Shown: piece by piece, positions 46,497 to 55,646 of the stretch
Numbering within the stretch: the first letter of the stretch is position 1
Layout of the letters: the number at the start of each line of letters is the position of its first letter
DNA from: Rubrivivax sp.
GTDB taxonomy: Bacteria > Pseudomonadota > Gammaproteobacteria > Burkholderiales > Burkholderiaceae_C
Direction of reading: 5' to 3'
Assembly: GCA_022842595.1 (NCBI GenBank)
Contig: JALHPF010000004.1
Coordinates: 124,001-188,000, forward strand
Length of the DNA stretch: 64,000 nucleotides
Program-made: the position numbers and the translations under genes
Notes under the pieces: generated by a model
The model's database searches: none
Seen by the model: the letters and a program-made list of their open reading frames with translations, nothing else
What the model was told of the DNA's origin: nothing

Positions 46497-48296
46497 ATGG
46501 CCACCTACACCCCGCCCCTGCGCGACATGCAGTTCGTCATGCACGAACTGCTGAACGTCACCGACGAGCTGAAGATGCTGCCGCGTCATGCCGACATCGA
46601 CGCCGACACCCTGAACGCGGTGCTGGAAGAAGGTGGCAAGTTCGCCGCCGAGGTGCTGGCACCGCTGAACCTGAGCGGCGACATGGAAGGCTGCACGCTC
46701 GACAAGGCCACGCACGAAGTGCGCACGCCGCTGGGCTTCAAGGACGCCTATGCCCAGTACGTGCAGGGCGGCTGGCCGGCGCTGTCGGGCGACCCGGCCT
46801 ATGGCGGCCAGGGTCTGCCGCTGGTCGTGAACCAGTGCTTCTACGAGATGATGAACAGCGCCAACCAGGCCTGGACGATGTACCCGGGCCTGAGCCACGG
46901 CGCCTACGAATGCCTGCACGCCCACGGCACCGAGGCGCAGAAGGCCACCTACCTGCCCAAGCTGACCAGCGGCGAATGGACCGGCACGATGTGCCTGACC
47001 GAGCCGCACTGCGGCACCGACCTGGGCATGCTGCGAACCAAGGCCGAGCCGGTCGCGGGCGCGCCCGAAGGCACCTACAAGCTCACGGGCCAGAAGATCT
47101 TCATCAGCGCCGGCGAACACGATCTGGCCGCCAACATCATCCACCTGGTGCTGGCCCGTCTGCCCGACGCGCCGGTGGGCAGCAAGGGCATCAGCCTGTT
47201 CGTCGTGCCCAAGTTCCTGGTCAACGCCGATGGCAGCGTGGGCGAACGCAACCCCATCTTCTGCAGTGCGCTCGAACACAAGATGGGCATCCACGGCAAC
47301 GCCACCTGCCAGATGATGCTGGACGGCGCCACGGGCACCCTGGTCGGCCAGCCGCACAAGGGCCTGGCGGCGATGTTCGTGATGATGAACGCCGCCCGCC
47401 TGGGCGTGGGCAACCAGAGCCTGGGCCTGACGGAAATGGCCTACCAGAAGGCCGTGGTCTACGCCAAGGACCGCATCCAGATGCGCAGCCTGTCGGGCCC
47501 GAAGTCGCCCGAGAAGGCGGCCGACCCGATCATCGTCCACCCCGACGTGCGCAAGATGCTGCTGACCGCCCGCGCCTATGCCGAAGGCGGCCGCGCGCTG
47601 GCGATCTACACCGCGCTCTTGATCGACAAGGAACTGAGCACCGACGACGAGGACGAGCGCAAGGAAGCTGCCGACCTGGTGGCCCTGCTCACGCCCATCA
47701 TCAAGGCCTTCTTCACCGACAACGGCTGGCTCGCCACGTCGCACTGCCTGCAGGTGTTCGGCGGCCACGGCTACATCCGCGAATGGGGCATGGAACAGCT
47801 GGTGCGCGATGCCCGCATCAACATGATCTACGAAGGCACGAACACCATCCAGAGCCTGGACCTGCTGGGCCGCAAGGTGCTGGGTGACAACGGCGCCAAG
47901 CTGAAGAAGTTCGGACGTCTGGTGCAGACCTTCGTCGAGGACGAAGGCACGAACGAGGACATGCAGGAATTCATCAACCCGCTGGCCGACCTGGGCGACA
48001 AGATCACCAAGCTGACCACCGAGCTCGGCATGAAGGCCTTCCAGAATCCCGACGAAGTGGGCGGCGCGGCCGTGGACTACCTGCGCGTGGCCGGCCATCT
48101 GGTGTTCGCCTACTTCTGGGCGCGCATGGCCAAGATCGCGCTGGAGAAGAAAGACAGCGGCGACCCGTTCTACACCGCCAAGCTGCACACCGCCCGCTTC
48201 TATTTCGCCAAGCTGCTGCCCGAAACTGCCGGCCTGATCCGCACCGCGCGCAGCGGCGTGGCGCCGCTCCTGGCGATGGACGAAGCCCTGTTCTGA
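46497..48296 (+). CDS. Acyl-CoA dehydrogenase (DmdC-like long form)
   Basis: 599-residue FAD enzyme that makes the trans-2-enoyl-CoA. It has the central ACAD motifs (MCLTEPHCGTDLG, GYIREWGMEQLVRDARI) and the catalytic Glu446 in MIYEGTN, followed by an extra C-terminal helical domain of about 130 residues. That extension marks the clade containing 3-methylmercaptopropionyl-CoA dehydrogenase (DmdC); medium- or long-chain acyl-CoA is the more likely substrate here. A GGAG sequence ten bases before the ATG is the ribosome-binding site. Confidence 0.93.
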   Translation: MATYTPPLRDMQFVMHELLNVTDELKMLPRHADIDADTLNAVLEEGGKFAAEVLAPLNLSGDMEGCTLDKATHEVRTPLGFKDAYAQYVQGGWPALSGDPAYGGQGLPLVVNQCFYEMMNSANQAWTMYPGLSHGAYECLHAHGTEAQKATYLPKLTSGEWTGTMCLTEPHCGTDLGMLRTKAEPVAGAPEGTYKLTGQKIFISAGEHDLAANIIHLVLARLPDAPVGSKGISLFVVPKFLVNADGSVGERNPIFCSALEHKMGIHGNATCQMMLDGATGTLVGQPHKGLAAMFVMMNAARLGVGNQSLGLTEMAYQKAVVYAKDRIQMRSLSGPKSPEKAADPIIVHPDVRKMLLTARAYAEGGRALAIYTALLIDKELSTDDEDERKEAADLVALLTPIIKAFFTDNGWLATSHCLQVFGGHGYIREWGMEQLVRDARINMIYEGTNTIQSLDLLGRKVLGDNGAKLKKFGRLVQTFVEDEGTNEDMQEFINPLADLGDKITKLTTELGMKAFQNPDEVGGAAVDYLRVAGHLVFAYFWARMAKIALEKKDSGDPFYTAKLHTARFYFAKLLPETAGLIRTARSGVAPLLAMDEALF

Positions 48297-48342
48297 ACCC
48301 TGTCGCCCGACACCCCGCGACAACAACGAAGGAGACACGACC

Positions 48343-48795
48343 ATGAGCCGACTGATTTCGAAGACCCTGACCGCCCTGCTGCTCGCCGCTGCCCCTGCCC
48401 TGGTCCTGGCCCAGGCCACGCCGGTGGGTGTGTGGAAGACCATCGACGACAAGACCAACACCGAAAAGGCGCAACTGCGCATCACCGAGACCGGCGGCGT
48501 CTTCAGCGCCAAGATCGAGAAGCTGCTGGCCGCCGATGCCAAGCAGGACGGCGTCTGCGACAAGTGCCCCGACGACCGCAAGGACAAGCCGATGATCGGC
48601 CTGGAAGTCATGCGCGGCGTGAAGAAGGCCAGCGCCGACAACACCTGGGACGGCGGCACCATCCTCGACGCCGCCGAGGGCAAGATCTACAAGGTGCGCC
48701 TGCAGCCGGTCGAAGGTGGCAAGAAGCTCGAAGTCCGCGGTTATGTCGGCATGCCGATGCTGGGCCGCACCCAAACCTGGATCCGTGTTGAATAA
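48343..48795 (+). CDS. DUF2147 secreted protein
   Basis: 150-residue periplasmic protein with a Sec signal (cleavage after VLA, residue 23). The mature part is the DUF2147 beta-barrel: GVWKTIDD, ITETGGVFSAKIEKL, then WDGGTILDAAEGKIYKV and the C-terminal RGYVGMPMLGRTQTWIRVE. Two Cys (CDKC) may form a disulfide. Its place between acyl-CoA dehydrogenase and FadN genes suggests a lipid-related role, but none is established. Confidence 0.88.
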   Translation: MSRLISKTLTALLLAAAPALVLAQATPVGVWKTIDDKTNTEKAQLRITETGGVFSAKIEKLLAADAKQDGVCDKCPDDRKDKPMIGLEVMRGVKKASADNTWDGGTILDAAEGKIYKVRLQPVEGGKKLEVRGYVGMPMLGRTQTWIRVE

Positions 48796-48805
48796 GGACA
48801 CTCCG

Positions 48806-51226
48806 ATGAACCGATTCCAAGTCCGCAAGGTCGCCGTGCTCGGCGCCGGCGTCATGGGCGCGCAGATCGCGGCCCACCTCGTCAACTGCAAGGTGCCGGT
48901 CGTGCTGTTCGATCTTCCTGCGAAGGAAGGCTCGAAGAACGGCATCGTCACCAAGGCCATCGAAGGCCTGAAGAAGCTCAAGCCCGCGCCGCTGGGCGTG
49001 CCCGAGGACGCCGCGCTGATCCAGGCCGCCAACTACGAAGAGCACCTGGCCCTGCTGGGCGAGTGCGACCTGGTCATCGAGGCGATCGCCGAGCGCATGG
49101 ACTGGAAGCTGGCGCTGTACGAGAAGATTGCGCCGGCCCTGGCGCCGCATGCCATCGTCGCCAGCAATACCTCGGGCCTGTCGATCACCAGGCTGAGCGA
49201 AGTGCTGCCCGACAGCATCAAGCCGCGCTTCTGCGGCATCCACTTCTTCAACCCGCCGCGCTACATGGCGCTGGTGGAACTGATCAACACCCCTACCACC
49301 GAAGGCCGGGTGCTGGACGACCTGGAAGGCTTCGTCACCACCTATCTCGGCAAGAGCGTGGTGCGGGCCAAGGACACGCCGAACTTCATCGCCAACCGCG
49401 TGGGCATCGCCGGCATGCTGGCGACGATGAAGGAGGCCGAGACCTTCGGCCTGAGCGTTGACGTCGTCGACGACCTCACGGGCAAGAAGCTCGGCCGCGC
49501 CAGCAGCGGCACCTTCCGCACCGCCGACGTGGTGGGCCTGGACACGATGGCGCATGTCATCAAGACGCTGCAGGACAACCTGGGGCCTGAACAAAGCAAC
49601 GACCCGTTCTTCGCCAGCTACGCCACCCCGCCTGTGCTGGAAGGCCTGATCAAGGCCGGCGCGCTGGGCCAGAAGGCCGGCGCCGGCTTCTACAAGAAGG
49701 TGGGCAAGGACATCCTGCGCCTGGACCCGGCCAAGCAGGACTACGTTGCGGCGGGCGGCAAGGCCGACGAGATCGTCGCCCGCATGCTGAAGAAGCCGCC
49801 GGCCGAGCGCCTGAAGCTGCTGCGCGAAAGCAAGAACCCGCAGGCGCAGTTCCTGTGGGCCATCCTGCGCGACGCCTTCCATTACGCGGCCGTGCACCTG
49901 GGCGATATCGCCGACAGCGCGCGCGACGTCGACTTCGCCATGCGCTGGGGCTTCGGCATGCAGCAGGGCCCGTTCGAGCTGTGGCAGGCCGCAGGCTGGC
50001 TGCAGGTCGCCAACTGGGTCAAGGAAGACATCGATGCCGGCAAGGCGCTGAGCAGCGCACCTCTGCCGGCCTGGGTGTTCGAAGGCCCGGTCGCCAGCCA
50101 CGGCGGCGTGCACCAGCCCGAAGGCTCGTGGAGCGCGGCGCATGCCCGCTTCGTGGCGCCCAGCACGCTGCCCGTCTACCAGCGCCAGCATTTCCGCGAC
50201 AGCGTGTTCGGCGCGGGCGCCGCCGAGCCACTGAAGGCCGGTACCGAACTTTTCAGGAACGACGAGGCACGGGTGTGGACGCTGGACGGCGAGGTCGCCA
50301 TCCTCAGCATCACCGCCAAGCTGCACCTCATCAGCCCGCTGGTGGTGGAAGCGCTGTTGAAGGCCATCGAGATCGCTGAAGGCGGCTACAAGGGCTTGGT
50401 GATCTGGTCGCCGGACGACGTGTTCTCGGCCGGTGCCAACCTCGAAGCGCTGATGCCGGTGTTCATGAAGTCAGGCGCCAAGGGCATCGCACCCGAGGTG
50501 AAGAAGCTGCAGGACGCCTTCCTGCGCATGCGCTATGCCAGCGTGCCGGTGGTCGCTGCGATGCGCGGCATCGCGCTCGGCGGTGGCTGCGAGATGGCGG
50601 TGTATGCGTCGCGTCGCGTGGCGGCGATGGAGACCTATGTCGGCCTCGTCGAAGTGGGCGTGGGCCTGGTGCCGGCAGGTGGCGGCCTGGCCTACATCGC
50701 ACGCCGCGGCGCGGAGATGGCCAACGCCGGTAACTCTCAAAACCCGGCCAACGCCGACATCATGAAGTTCGTCACCGACGGCTTCACCAATGCCGCGATG
50801 GCCAAGGTGGGCACCAGTGCCATCGAGAGCCGAAAGCTGGGTTACCTGCTGTGGAGCGACGTGGTCGTGCCGCACAAGGACGAATTGCTCTTTGTCGCCT
50901 GCGCCCAGGCCAAGGCCATGGCCGACAGCGGCTACCGCGCGCCGACCAAGGCCATGTTCCCGGTGGCCGGCCGCAGTGCCATCGCCACCATCATGGGCCA
51001 GCTGGCCAACATGCGCGACGGCGGCTTCATCAGCGCGCACGACTTCCACATCAGCACCCTGATCGCACAGGCTGTTTGCGGTGGCGAGGTCGATGCCGGC
51101 AGCCTGGTGACGGAGGAATACATCATGGCCCTGGAGCGCAAGGCGTTCTGCAGCCTGCTGGAGCACCCGAAGTCGCAGGAGCGAATCATGGGCATGCTTT
51201 CGACGGGCAAGCCTGTCCGCAACTGA
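48806..51226 (+). CDS. 3-hydroxyacyl-CoA dehydrogenase/enoyl-CoA hydratase (FadN type)
   Basis: 806-residue bifunctional beta-oxidation enzyme. Domain order is dehydrogenase first (NAD-binding GAGVMG at residues 13-18, then HFFNPPRYMALVELI) and crotonase-like hydratase at the C terminus (GLVIWSPDDVFSAGANL and ALGGGCEMAVYASRRVA). This is the FadN order and the reverse of FadB/FadJ. It works with the thiolase encoded next. AAGGA precedes the ATG at a good distance. Confidence 0.93.
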   Translation: MNRFQVRKVAVLGAGVMGAQIAAHLVNCKVPVVLFDLPAKEGSKNGIVTKAIEGLKKLKPAPLGVPEDAALIQAANYEEHLALLGECDLVIEAIAERMDWKLALYEKIAPALAPHAIVASNTSGLSITRLSEVLPDSIKPRFCGIHFFNPPRYMALVELINTPTTEGRVLDDLEGFVTTYLGKSVVRAKDTPNFIANRVGIAGMLATMKEAETFGLSVDVVDDLTGKKLGRASSGTFRTADVVGLDTMAHVIKTLQDNLGPEQSNDPFFASYATPPVLEGLIKAGALGQKAGAGFYKKVGKDILRLDPAKQDYVAAGGKADEIVARMLKKPPAERLKLLRESKNPQAQFLWAILRDAFHYAAVHLGDIADSARDVDFAMRWGFGMQQGPFELWQAAGWLQVANWVKEDIDAGKALSSAPLPAWVFEGPVASHGGVHQPEGSWSAAHARFVAPSTLPVYQRQHFRDSVFGAGAAEPLKAGTELFRNDEARVWTLDGEVAILSITAKLHLISPLVVEALLKAIEIAEGGYKGLVIWSPDDVFSAGANLEALMPVFMKSGAKGIAPEVKKLQDAFLRMRYASVPVVAAMRGIALGGGCEMAVYASRRVAAMETYVGLVEVGVGLVPAGGGLAYIARRGAEMANAGNSQNPANADIMKFVTDGFTNAAMAKVGTSAIESRKLGYLLWSDVVVPHKDELLFVACAQAKAMADSGYRAPTKAMFPVAGRSAIATIMGQLANMRDGGFISAHDFHISTLIAQAVCGGEVDAGSLVTEEYIMALERKAFCSLLEHPKSQERIMGMLSTGKPVRN

Positions 51227-51248
51227 TCGCGAAGTGAAGGACACCGAC

Positions 51249-52445
51249 ATGAAACAAGTTCAAGACGCCTACATCGTCGCCGCCACGCGCACCCCCATCG
51301 GCAAGAGCGGCCGCGGTTATTTCCGCAACACGCGGCCCGACGACCTGCTGGTCGCCGCCGTGCGCAGCGCCCTGGCCCAGGTGCCGAACCTGGACCCGAA
51401 GGCCATCGAAGACGCCATCATCGGCTGCAGCTTTCCGGAAGGCGAGCAGGGCATGAACATGGCCCGCGCCGCGATGGTGCTGGCCGGCCTGCCGCACAGC
51501 GTGGGCGGCGTCACCGTCAACCGCTTCTGTGCCAGCGGCCTGACGGCGCTGCAGATGGCCGCCGACCGCATCCGTGTCGGCGAAGCCGACGTGATGATCG
51601 CGGGCGGCGCCGAGAGCATGAGCATGGTGCCGATGGGCGGCAACAAGCCCAGCTTCAACCCTGAGGTGTTTGCGCGTGACGAGAACGTCGGCATCGCCTA
51701 CGGCATGGGCCTGACGGCCGAGAAGGTGGCCTCGCAGTGGAAGGTGAGCCGCGAAGACCAGGACGCTTTTGCGCTGGCCTCGCACCAGAAGGCGCTGGCC
51801 GCGATGGCGGCGGGCCACTTCGACGCCGAGATGACGCCGATCGACGTGGTCGACCGCTTCCCGAATCTGGCCACCGGTGAGGTGTCGACCAAGACCCGCA
51901 CCGTCAAGCTGGATGAAGGTGCCCGCCCCGACACCAGCCTGGAAGGCCTGGCCAAGCTGCGCCCGGTGTTCGCCGCCAAGGGCAGCGTCACGGCCGGCAA
52001 CAGCAGCCAGACCAGCGATGGCGCCGGTGCGCTGATCTTGGCCAGCGAAGCGGCCATCAAGCGCTACGACCTGAAGCCCCTGGCCCGCTTCGTCAGCTAT
52101 GCCGCGCGCGGCGTGGCGCCCGAGATCATGGGCATCGGCCCGATCGAGGCGATCCCGGCCGCGCTGAAGTACGCCGGCCTGAGCCTGGCCGACATCGGCT
52201 GGGTGGAACTGAACGAGGCCTTCGCGGCCCAGGCGCTGGCCGTCATCCGCACCGTGGGCCTGGACCCGGCGCGTGTGAACCCGATGGGTGGCGCCATTGC
52301 GCTGGGCCACCCGCTGGGCGCCACCGGTGCCATCCGCGCGGCGACCGTGGTGCACGCGCTGCACCGGCAGAACCTGAAGTACGGCATGGTCACGATGTGC
52401 GTGGGCATGGGCCAGGGTGCTGCTGGCATCATCGAACGCGTTTAG
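51249..52445 (+). CDS. fadA: Acetyl-CoA C-acyltransferase (3-ketoacyl-CoA thiolase)
   Basis: 398-residue thiolase that cleaves 3-ketoacyl-CoA to acetyl-CoA. All catalytic residues are visible: Cys94 in NRFCASGLTAL, the His in GHPLGATG and the second Cys in MCVGMGQG. The start at 51249 was preferred to an ATG 15 bases earlier because AAGGA lies in the right position. The 22-base gap to the FadN gene supports an operon. Confidence 0.94.
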   Translation: MKQVQDAYIVAATRTPIGKSGRGYFRNTRPDDLLVAAVRSALAQVPNLDPKAIEDAIIGCSFPEGEQGMNMARAAMVLAGLPHSVGGVTVNRFCASGLTALQMAADRIRVGEADVMIAGGAESMSMVPMGGNKPSFNPEVFARDENVGIAYGMGLTAEKVASQWKVSREDQDAFALASHQKALAAMAAGHFDAEMTPIDVVDRFPNLATGEVSTKTRTVKLDEGARPDTSLEGLAKLRPVFAAKGSVTAGNSSQTSDGAGALILASEAAIKRYDLKPLARFVSYAARGVAPEIMGIGPIEAIPAALKYAGLSLADIGWVELNEAFAAQALAVIRTVGLDPARVNPMGGAIALGHPLGATGAIRAATVVHALHRQNLKYGMVTMCVGMGQGAAGIIERV

Positions 52446-52473
52446 TTCTGCCGCCCACACAGGAGACCACCGC

Positions 52474-53247
52474 ATGAGCATCAAGACCGCTGTCCTCAAT
52501 GGCGTGGCAACCATCGAGATCGCGCGCCCCGAGAAGAAGAACGCGCTCACCGTCGCCATGTACCAGGCCATGACGGACGCGCTGGTGTCGGCGAAGGCCG
52601 ACAACGCCGTGCGTGCGGTGCTCATCACCGGCCAGCCGGGCATCTTCACCAGCGGCAACGACATCGAGGACTTCATGTCGCGCCCGCCAGGGCAGGGCAG
52701 TGACGGCAACGACTCGCCCGTCTTCAAGTTCATGCGCGCACTGCTGGACTGCGACAAGCCGGTGGTGGCGGCCGTCACCGGCGGTGCCATCGGCATCGGC
52801 ACGACGCTGCTGCTGCATTGCGACTTCGTCTACGTCAGCGACGAAGCGCGGCTGGCCATGCCTTTCGTGTCGCTGGGCCTGGTGCCGGAATTCGCTTCCA
52901 GCCTGGTCGTGCCGCAGCTGATGGGCCACCGCCGTGCGGCCGAGAAGCTGCTGCTGGGCGAAGCGTTCACACCCGAACAGGCGGTGGAATGCGGCATTGC
53001 CAACGCCGTGTTGCCGGCCGCCGAGGTGGTGAACCATGCCCGCCGCATCGCTGAACGCTTCAACCAGCTGCCGCCGGGTGCGGTGCGTGAAGCCAAGCAG
53101 CTGATGCACGCGCCGCAGCGTGAACTGATGCTGCAGGTCATCCGCACCGAAGGTGAACTCTTTGCCAAACGGCTGCGCAGCCCCGAGGCCATGGAAGCCT
53201 TCCAGGCCTTCTTCCAGAAGCGCAAGCCCGACTTCAGCAAGTTTTGA
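52474..53247 (+). CDS. Enoyl-CoA hydratase/isomerase (crotonase family)
   Basis: 257-residue crotonase. The oxyanion-hole segments are SGNDIEDF and GGAIGIGTTLLLHCD; the segment VPEFASSLVVPQLMG carries one acidic residue in the position seen in enoyl-CoA isomerases and in a group of hydratases. It could hydrate or isomerise unsaturated acyl-CoAs as an accessory to FadN. AGGAG precedes the ATG. Confidence 0.9.
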   Translation: MSIKTAVLNGVATIEIARPEKKNALTVAMYQAMTDALVSAKADNAVRAVLITGQPGIFTSGNDIEDFMSRPPGQGSDGNDSPVFKFMRALLDCDKPVVAAVTGGAIGIGTTLLLHCDFVYVSDEARLAMPFVSLGLVPEFASSLVVPQLMGHRRAAEKLLLGEAFTPEQAVECGIANAVLPAAEVVNHARRIAERFNQLPPGAVREAKQLMHAPQRELMLQVIRTEGELFAKRLRSPEAMEAFQAFFQKRKPDFSKF

Positions 53248-53269
53248 CGAGTACGGGCGGCCCACTGAC

Positions 53270-54007
53270 ATGTCTCTGGCCCTGAAGCTGATGCTCACGC
53301 CCGTGCTGGTGGCGCAGGCGCTGCGCACGCGCGCGCGCATGCCGCGCCTGCCCGAAGCCGAAGGTGAACGCCACGGAAGCGTGGGCAGCGGGCCCAGCGT
53401 GCAGCTGCTGATTGCCGGCGATTCTTCGGCCGCCGGCGTGGGCGTGGTGCACCAGCGCGACGCGCTGGCCGGGCAGCTGCCGGCGCTGCTGGCCGAGGCC
53501 TGCGGCATCTGCGTGCACTGGCAGCTGGTCGCGCAGTCGGGCCTGAACACGGCCGAGACGCTGCGGCTGCTGCAGCGCCAGCCACCCCGGCACTACGATC
53601 TGGCGGTGGTTGTCACCGGCGTCAACGACGTCGTCGAGCAGGTGCCTTCGCACCACGCCGTTTCTGCGCGCGAGGCGCTGGCCAACCATTGCCGAAACGC
53701 GCTGGGCGTTCGCCATGTCGTGTTCGCGCCGCTGCCGCCGGTGCACGAGATGCACGGCCTGCCGCAGCCCCTGCGCTGGGTGGCCGGCACCGACGCCCGC
53801 CGCCACGACCGCGCCCTGGCGCGCTGGGCGGCCACCCGCGGCGATGTCTCGCGGGTGCATGTGCCGATGCGGCTGAACCGCGGCGTGCTGGCCAGCGACG
53901 GCTTCCACCCGGGCGAGCCGGTGTACCGGCAAAGCGCGGTGGCCATTGCCGAACATGTCCGCTCGCAGGTGGGTCTTCACGGCTTGCTCGATACTGCGAC
54001 GCCCTGA
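53270..54007 (+). CDS. SGNH/GDSL-family lipase or esterase
   Basis: 245-residue hydrolase. The nucleophile is in GDSSAAG, the Asn in VTGVNDV, and the final catalytic pair Asp-x-x-His in DGFHPG. An N-terminal hydrophobic stretch could be a signal anchor or a lipid-associated helix. It begins 22 bases after the crotonase stop, so it belongs to the same transcript, and might release fatty acids or remove an acyl group. Confidence 0.85.
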   Translation: MSLALKLMLTPVLVAQALRTRARMPRLPEAEGERHGSVGSGPSVQLLIAGDSSAAGVGVVHQRDALAGQLPALLAEACGICVHWQLVAQSGLNTAETLRLLQRQPPRHYDLAVVVTGVNDVVEQVPSHHAVSAREALANHCRNALGVRHVVFAPLPPVHEMHGLPQPLRWVAGTDARRHDRALARWAATRGDVSRVHVPMRLNRGVLASDGFHPGEPVYRQSAVAIAEHVRSQVGLHGLLDTATP

Positions 54008-54030
54008 CGACGCTGGAAGCCAAAACCGCC

Positions 54031-54465
54031 ATGAAGTACCTGCACACGATGGTCCGCGTAACCGATGTCGACGCCTCGCTGCGCTTCTATCGCGACGCGC
54101 TCGGCCTGGAATTGCTGAGCGAGCGCAAGAACGAGGCCGGCCGCTTCACGCTGATCTTCCTGGCCGCGCCGGGTGACCACAGCGCCCAGGTGGAACTCAC
54201 CTACAACTGGCCCGCTGCCGACGGCAGTGCTGAAAACTACACCGGCGGCCGCAACTTCGGCCACCTGGCCTATGCGGTGGACGACATCTACGCCGCCTGC
54301 ACCCGCCTGGCCGAACATGGGGTGACGATCAACCGCCCGCCGCGCGACGGCCGCATGGCCTTCGTGCGTTCGCCCGACGGCATCTCGATCGAACTGCTGC
54401 AGGCCGGCCCGGCCCTGGCCCCCGCCGAGCCCTGGGTGTCGATGCCCAACGTCGGCGCCTGGTAG
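54031..54465 (+). CDS. gloA: Lactoylglutathione lyase (glyoxalase I)
   Basis: 144-residue VOC-fold metalloenzyme that turns the methylglyoxal-glutathione adduct into S-lactoylglutathione. The four metal ligands expected in the family are present as His5, Glu55, His78 and Glu121. The start MKYLHTMVRVTDVDASLRFY is the usual N terminus. It follows the SGNH gene by 23 bases and ends the plus-strand operon. Confidence 0.93.
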   Translation: MKYLHTMVRVTDVDASLRFYRDALGLELLSERKNEAGRFTLIFLAAPGDHSAQVELTYNWPAADGSAENYTGGRNFGHLAYAVDDIYAACTRLAEHGVTINRPPRDGRMAFVRSPDGISIELLQAGPALAPAEPWVSMPNVGAW

Positions 54466-54466
54466 C

Positions 54467-54486
54467 GCCTGGGCTTCAGCCCAGGC
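54467..54486. terminator. Bidirectional hairpin between convergent genes
   Basis: GCCTGGGC and GCCCAGGC are perfect 8-bp arms around a TTCA loop. The hairpin lies at the ends of gloA and of the AraC-type gene, whose stop codon is inside the loop. No T-tract follows on either strand, so it is terminator-like rather than a canonical intrinsic terminator. Confidence 0.45.
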
Positions 54487-55441
54487 CAGGGGCCATGCCG
54501 CGCCGGTAGTCGCTGGGGGGCATACCCAGCTGGCTGCGGAAGACGCGGCTGAAGTGCGCCATGCTCGAAAAACCGAAGGCGAAGGCGATTTCGGTGATCG
54601 AACGGCGGTCCTGCGTGCGGTCGTCGAAGGCCAGGCGACAGGCTTCGATGCGACGCCGTAGGATGTAGCCGGCCACGCCGTCGGGTTCTTCGGCGAATGC
54701 GTTGTATAGCTGGCGCCGGCTGCAGTTCAAGGCATGCGCCACGCTGTCCACCGACAGCGCCGGGTCGCCCAGGTGCACGGCCACATGCTGCTTGATGCGT
54801 TCGCGAAGGGCCTCGCGCTGCGTCACGGCCGTGCCGATGCCCGCCAGGTCCAGCATCGCCAGGTGCACGAACTGCGTGATCGCATCGCCCACCCCGCAGG
54901 CGGCAGGTTCGCTCATGCCCGGCAGCTCGCGCCAGGCCGAACGCATGGTGTCCAGCGCCATGCGCGCCACGCCGCCGCTGCCGCCGAGGCGGCGGGCCAT
55001 CAGCGCGTCGAGCTGCAGACCACGTTCGGCAAGGTGGCGCTTGGGCAGCATCACGATCAGGTGCTCGACCCGTTCCGGGTTGGCCACGGCATAGCTGTCG
55101 GTGGTGTCGTAGATGCTCCACTGGTCGGGCGTGACCCAGGCTTCGCGGCCTTTTTGCTCGACCCCGGCGCAGCCGACGAAGGGCGCCACGATCTTCAGGA
55201 AACCTTCTTCCGACGCCCGCACCTGCGAAGCCGAACGCGTGACGCGGTGGCGGTTGGCCTCCAGGCGCGTGAGCACCACGTCGCCGGCGTGCAGGGTGCT
55301 GATGCGGCCATCGAACTGCGTGTCGCCGTAGTTGTCGTTCTTCAGGCCGTGGAACAGGCGGTTGATCCAGTCGCCCCACAGCCCGGCGCGCTCGGCGGCG
55401 GGTGCGGTCTGTGTGTCCAGTGTGTGGGCGATGACGGCCAT
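54476..55441 (-). CDS. AraC-family transcriptional regulator
   Basis: 321-residue activator with an N-terminal cupin-like ligand domain of the AraC_binding_2 type (DTQFDGRISTLHAGDVVLTRLEANRHRVTR) and a C-terminal double helix-turn-helix (LSVDSVAHALNCSRRQLYNAF and ITEIAFAFGFSSMAHFSRVFR). This subgroup often controls aromatic-compound catabolism. The ATG at 55441 avoids overlap with the divergent ABC gene; the frame runs open further upstream. It probably regulates the Liv-type operon 205 bases away. Confidence 0.9.
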   Translation of the reverse strand: MAVIAHTLDTQTAPAAERAGLWGDWINRLFHGLKNDNYGDTQFDGRISTLHAGDVVLTRLEANRHRVTRSASQVRASEEGFLKIVAPFVGCAGVEQKGREAWVTPDQWSIYDTTDSYAVANPERVEHLIVMLPKRHLAERGLQLDALMARRLGGSGGVARMALDTMRSAWRELPGMSEPAACGVGDAITQFVHLAMLDLAGIGTAVTQREALRERIKQHVAVHLGDPALSVDSVAHALNCSRRQLYNAFAEEPDGVAGYILRRRIEACRLAFDDRTQDRRSITEIAFAFGFSSMAHFSRVFRSQLGMPPSDYRRGMAPGLG

Positions 55442-55646
55442 GGCCACGAGCGTAGCGGCAAGCCCGGCCGGCCACAACCGCTCGGGCCGCCTGGAGGGTG
55501 GCAGCCGCGGGAAAGCCCTGAGCGCTGTGCACGGATGGACAAGCCCGCATGCATGCCCAGGCAAGCGCCAGCCCGGCGCGCTGTCCAGAATCTGCGTCCT
55601 ACGCTGCCAGTCGAGCAGCTCTGCCACCCGCTCACGGAGACAAGCC

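Noticed and set aside
46104..48683. 859-codon open frame on the minus strand
   Set aside because: Antisense to the TetR, acyl-CoA dehydrogenase and DUF2147 genes, all confidently assigned.
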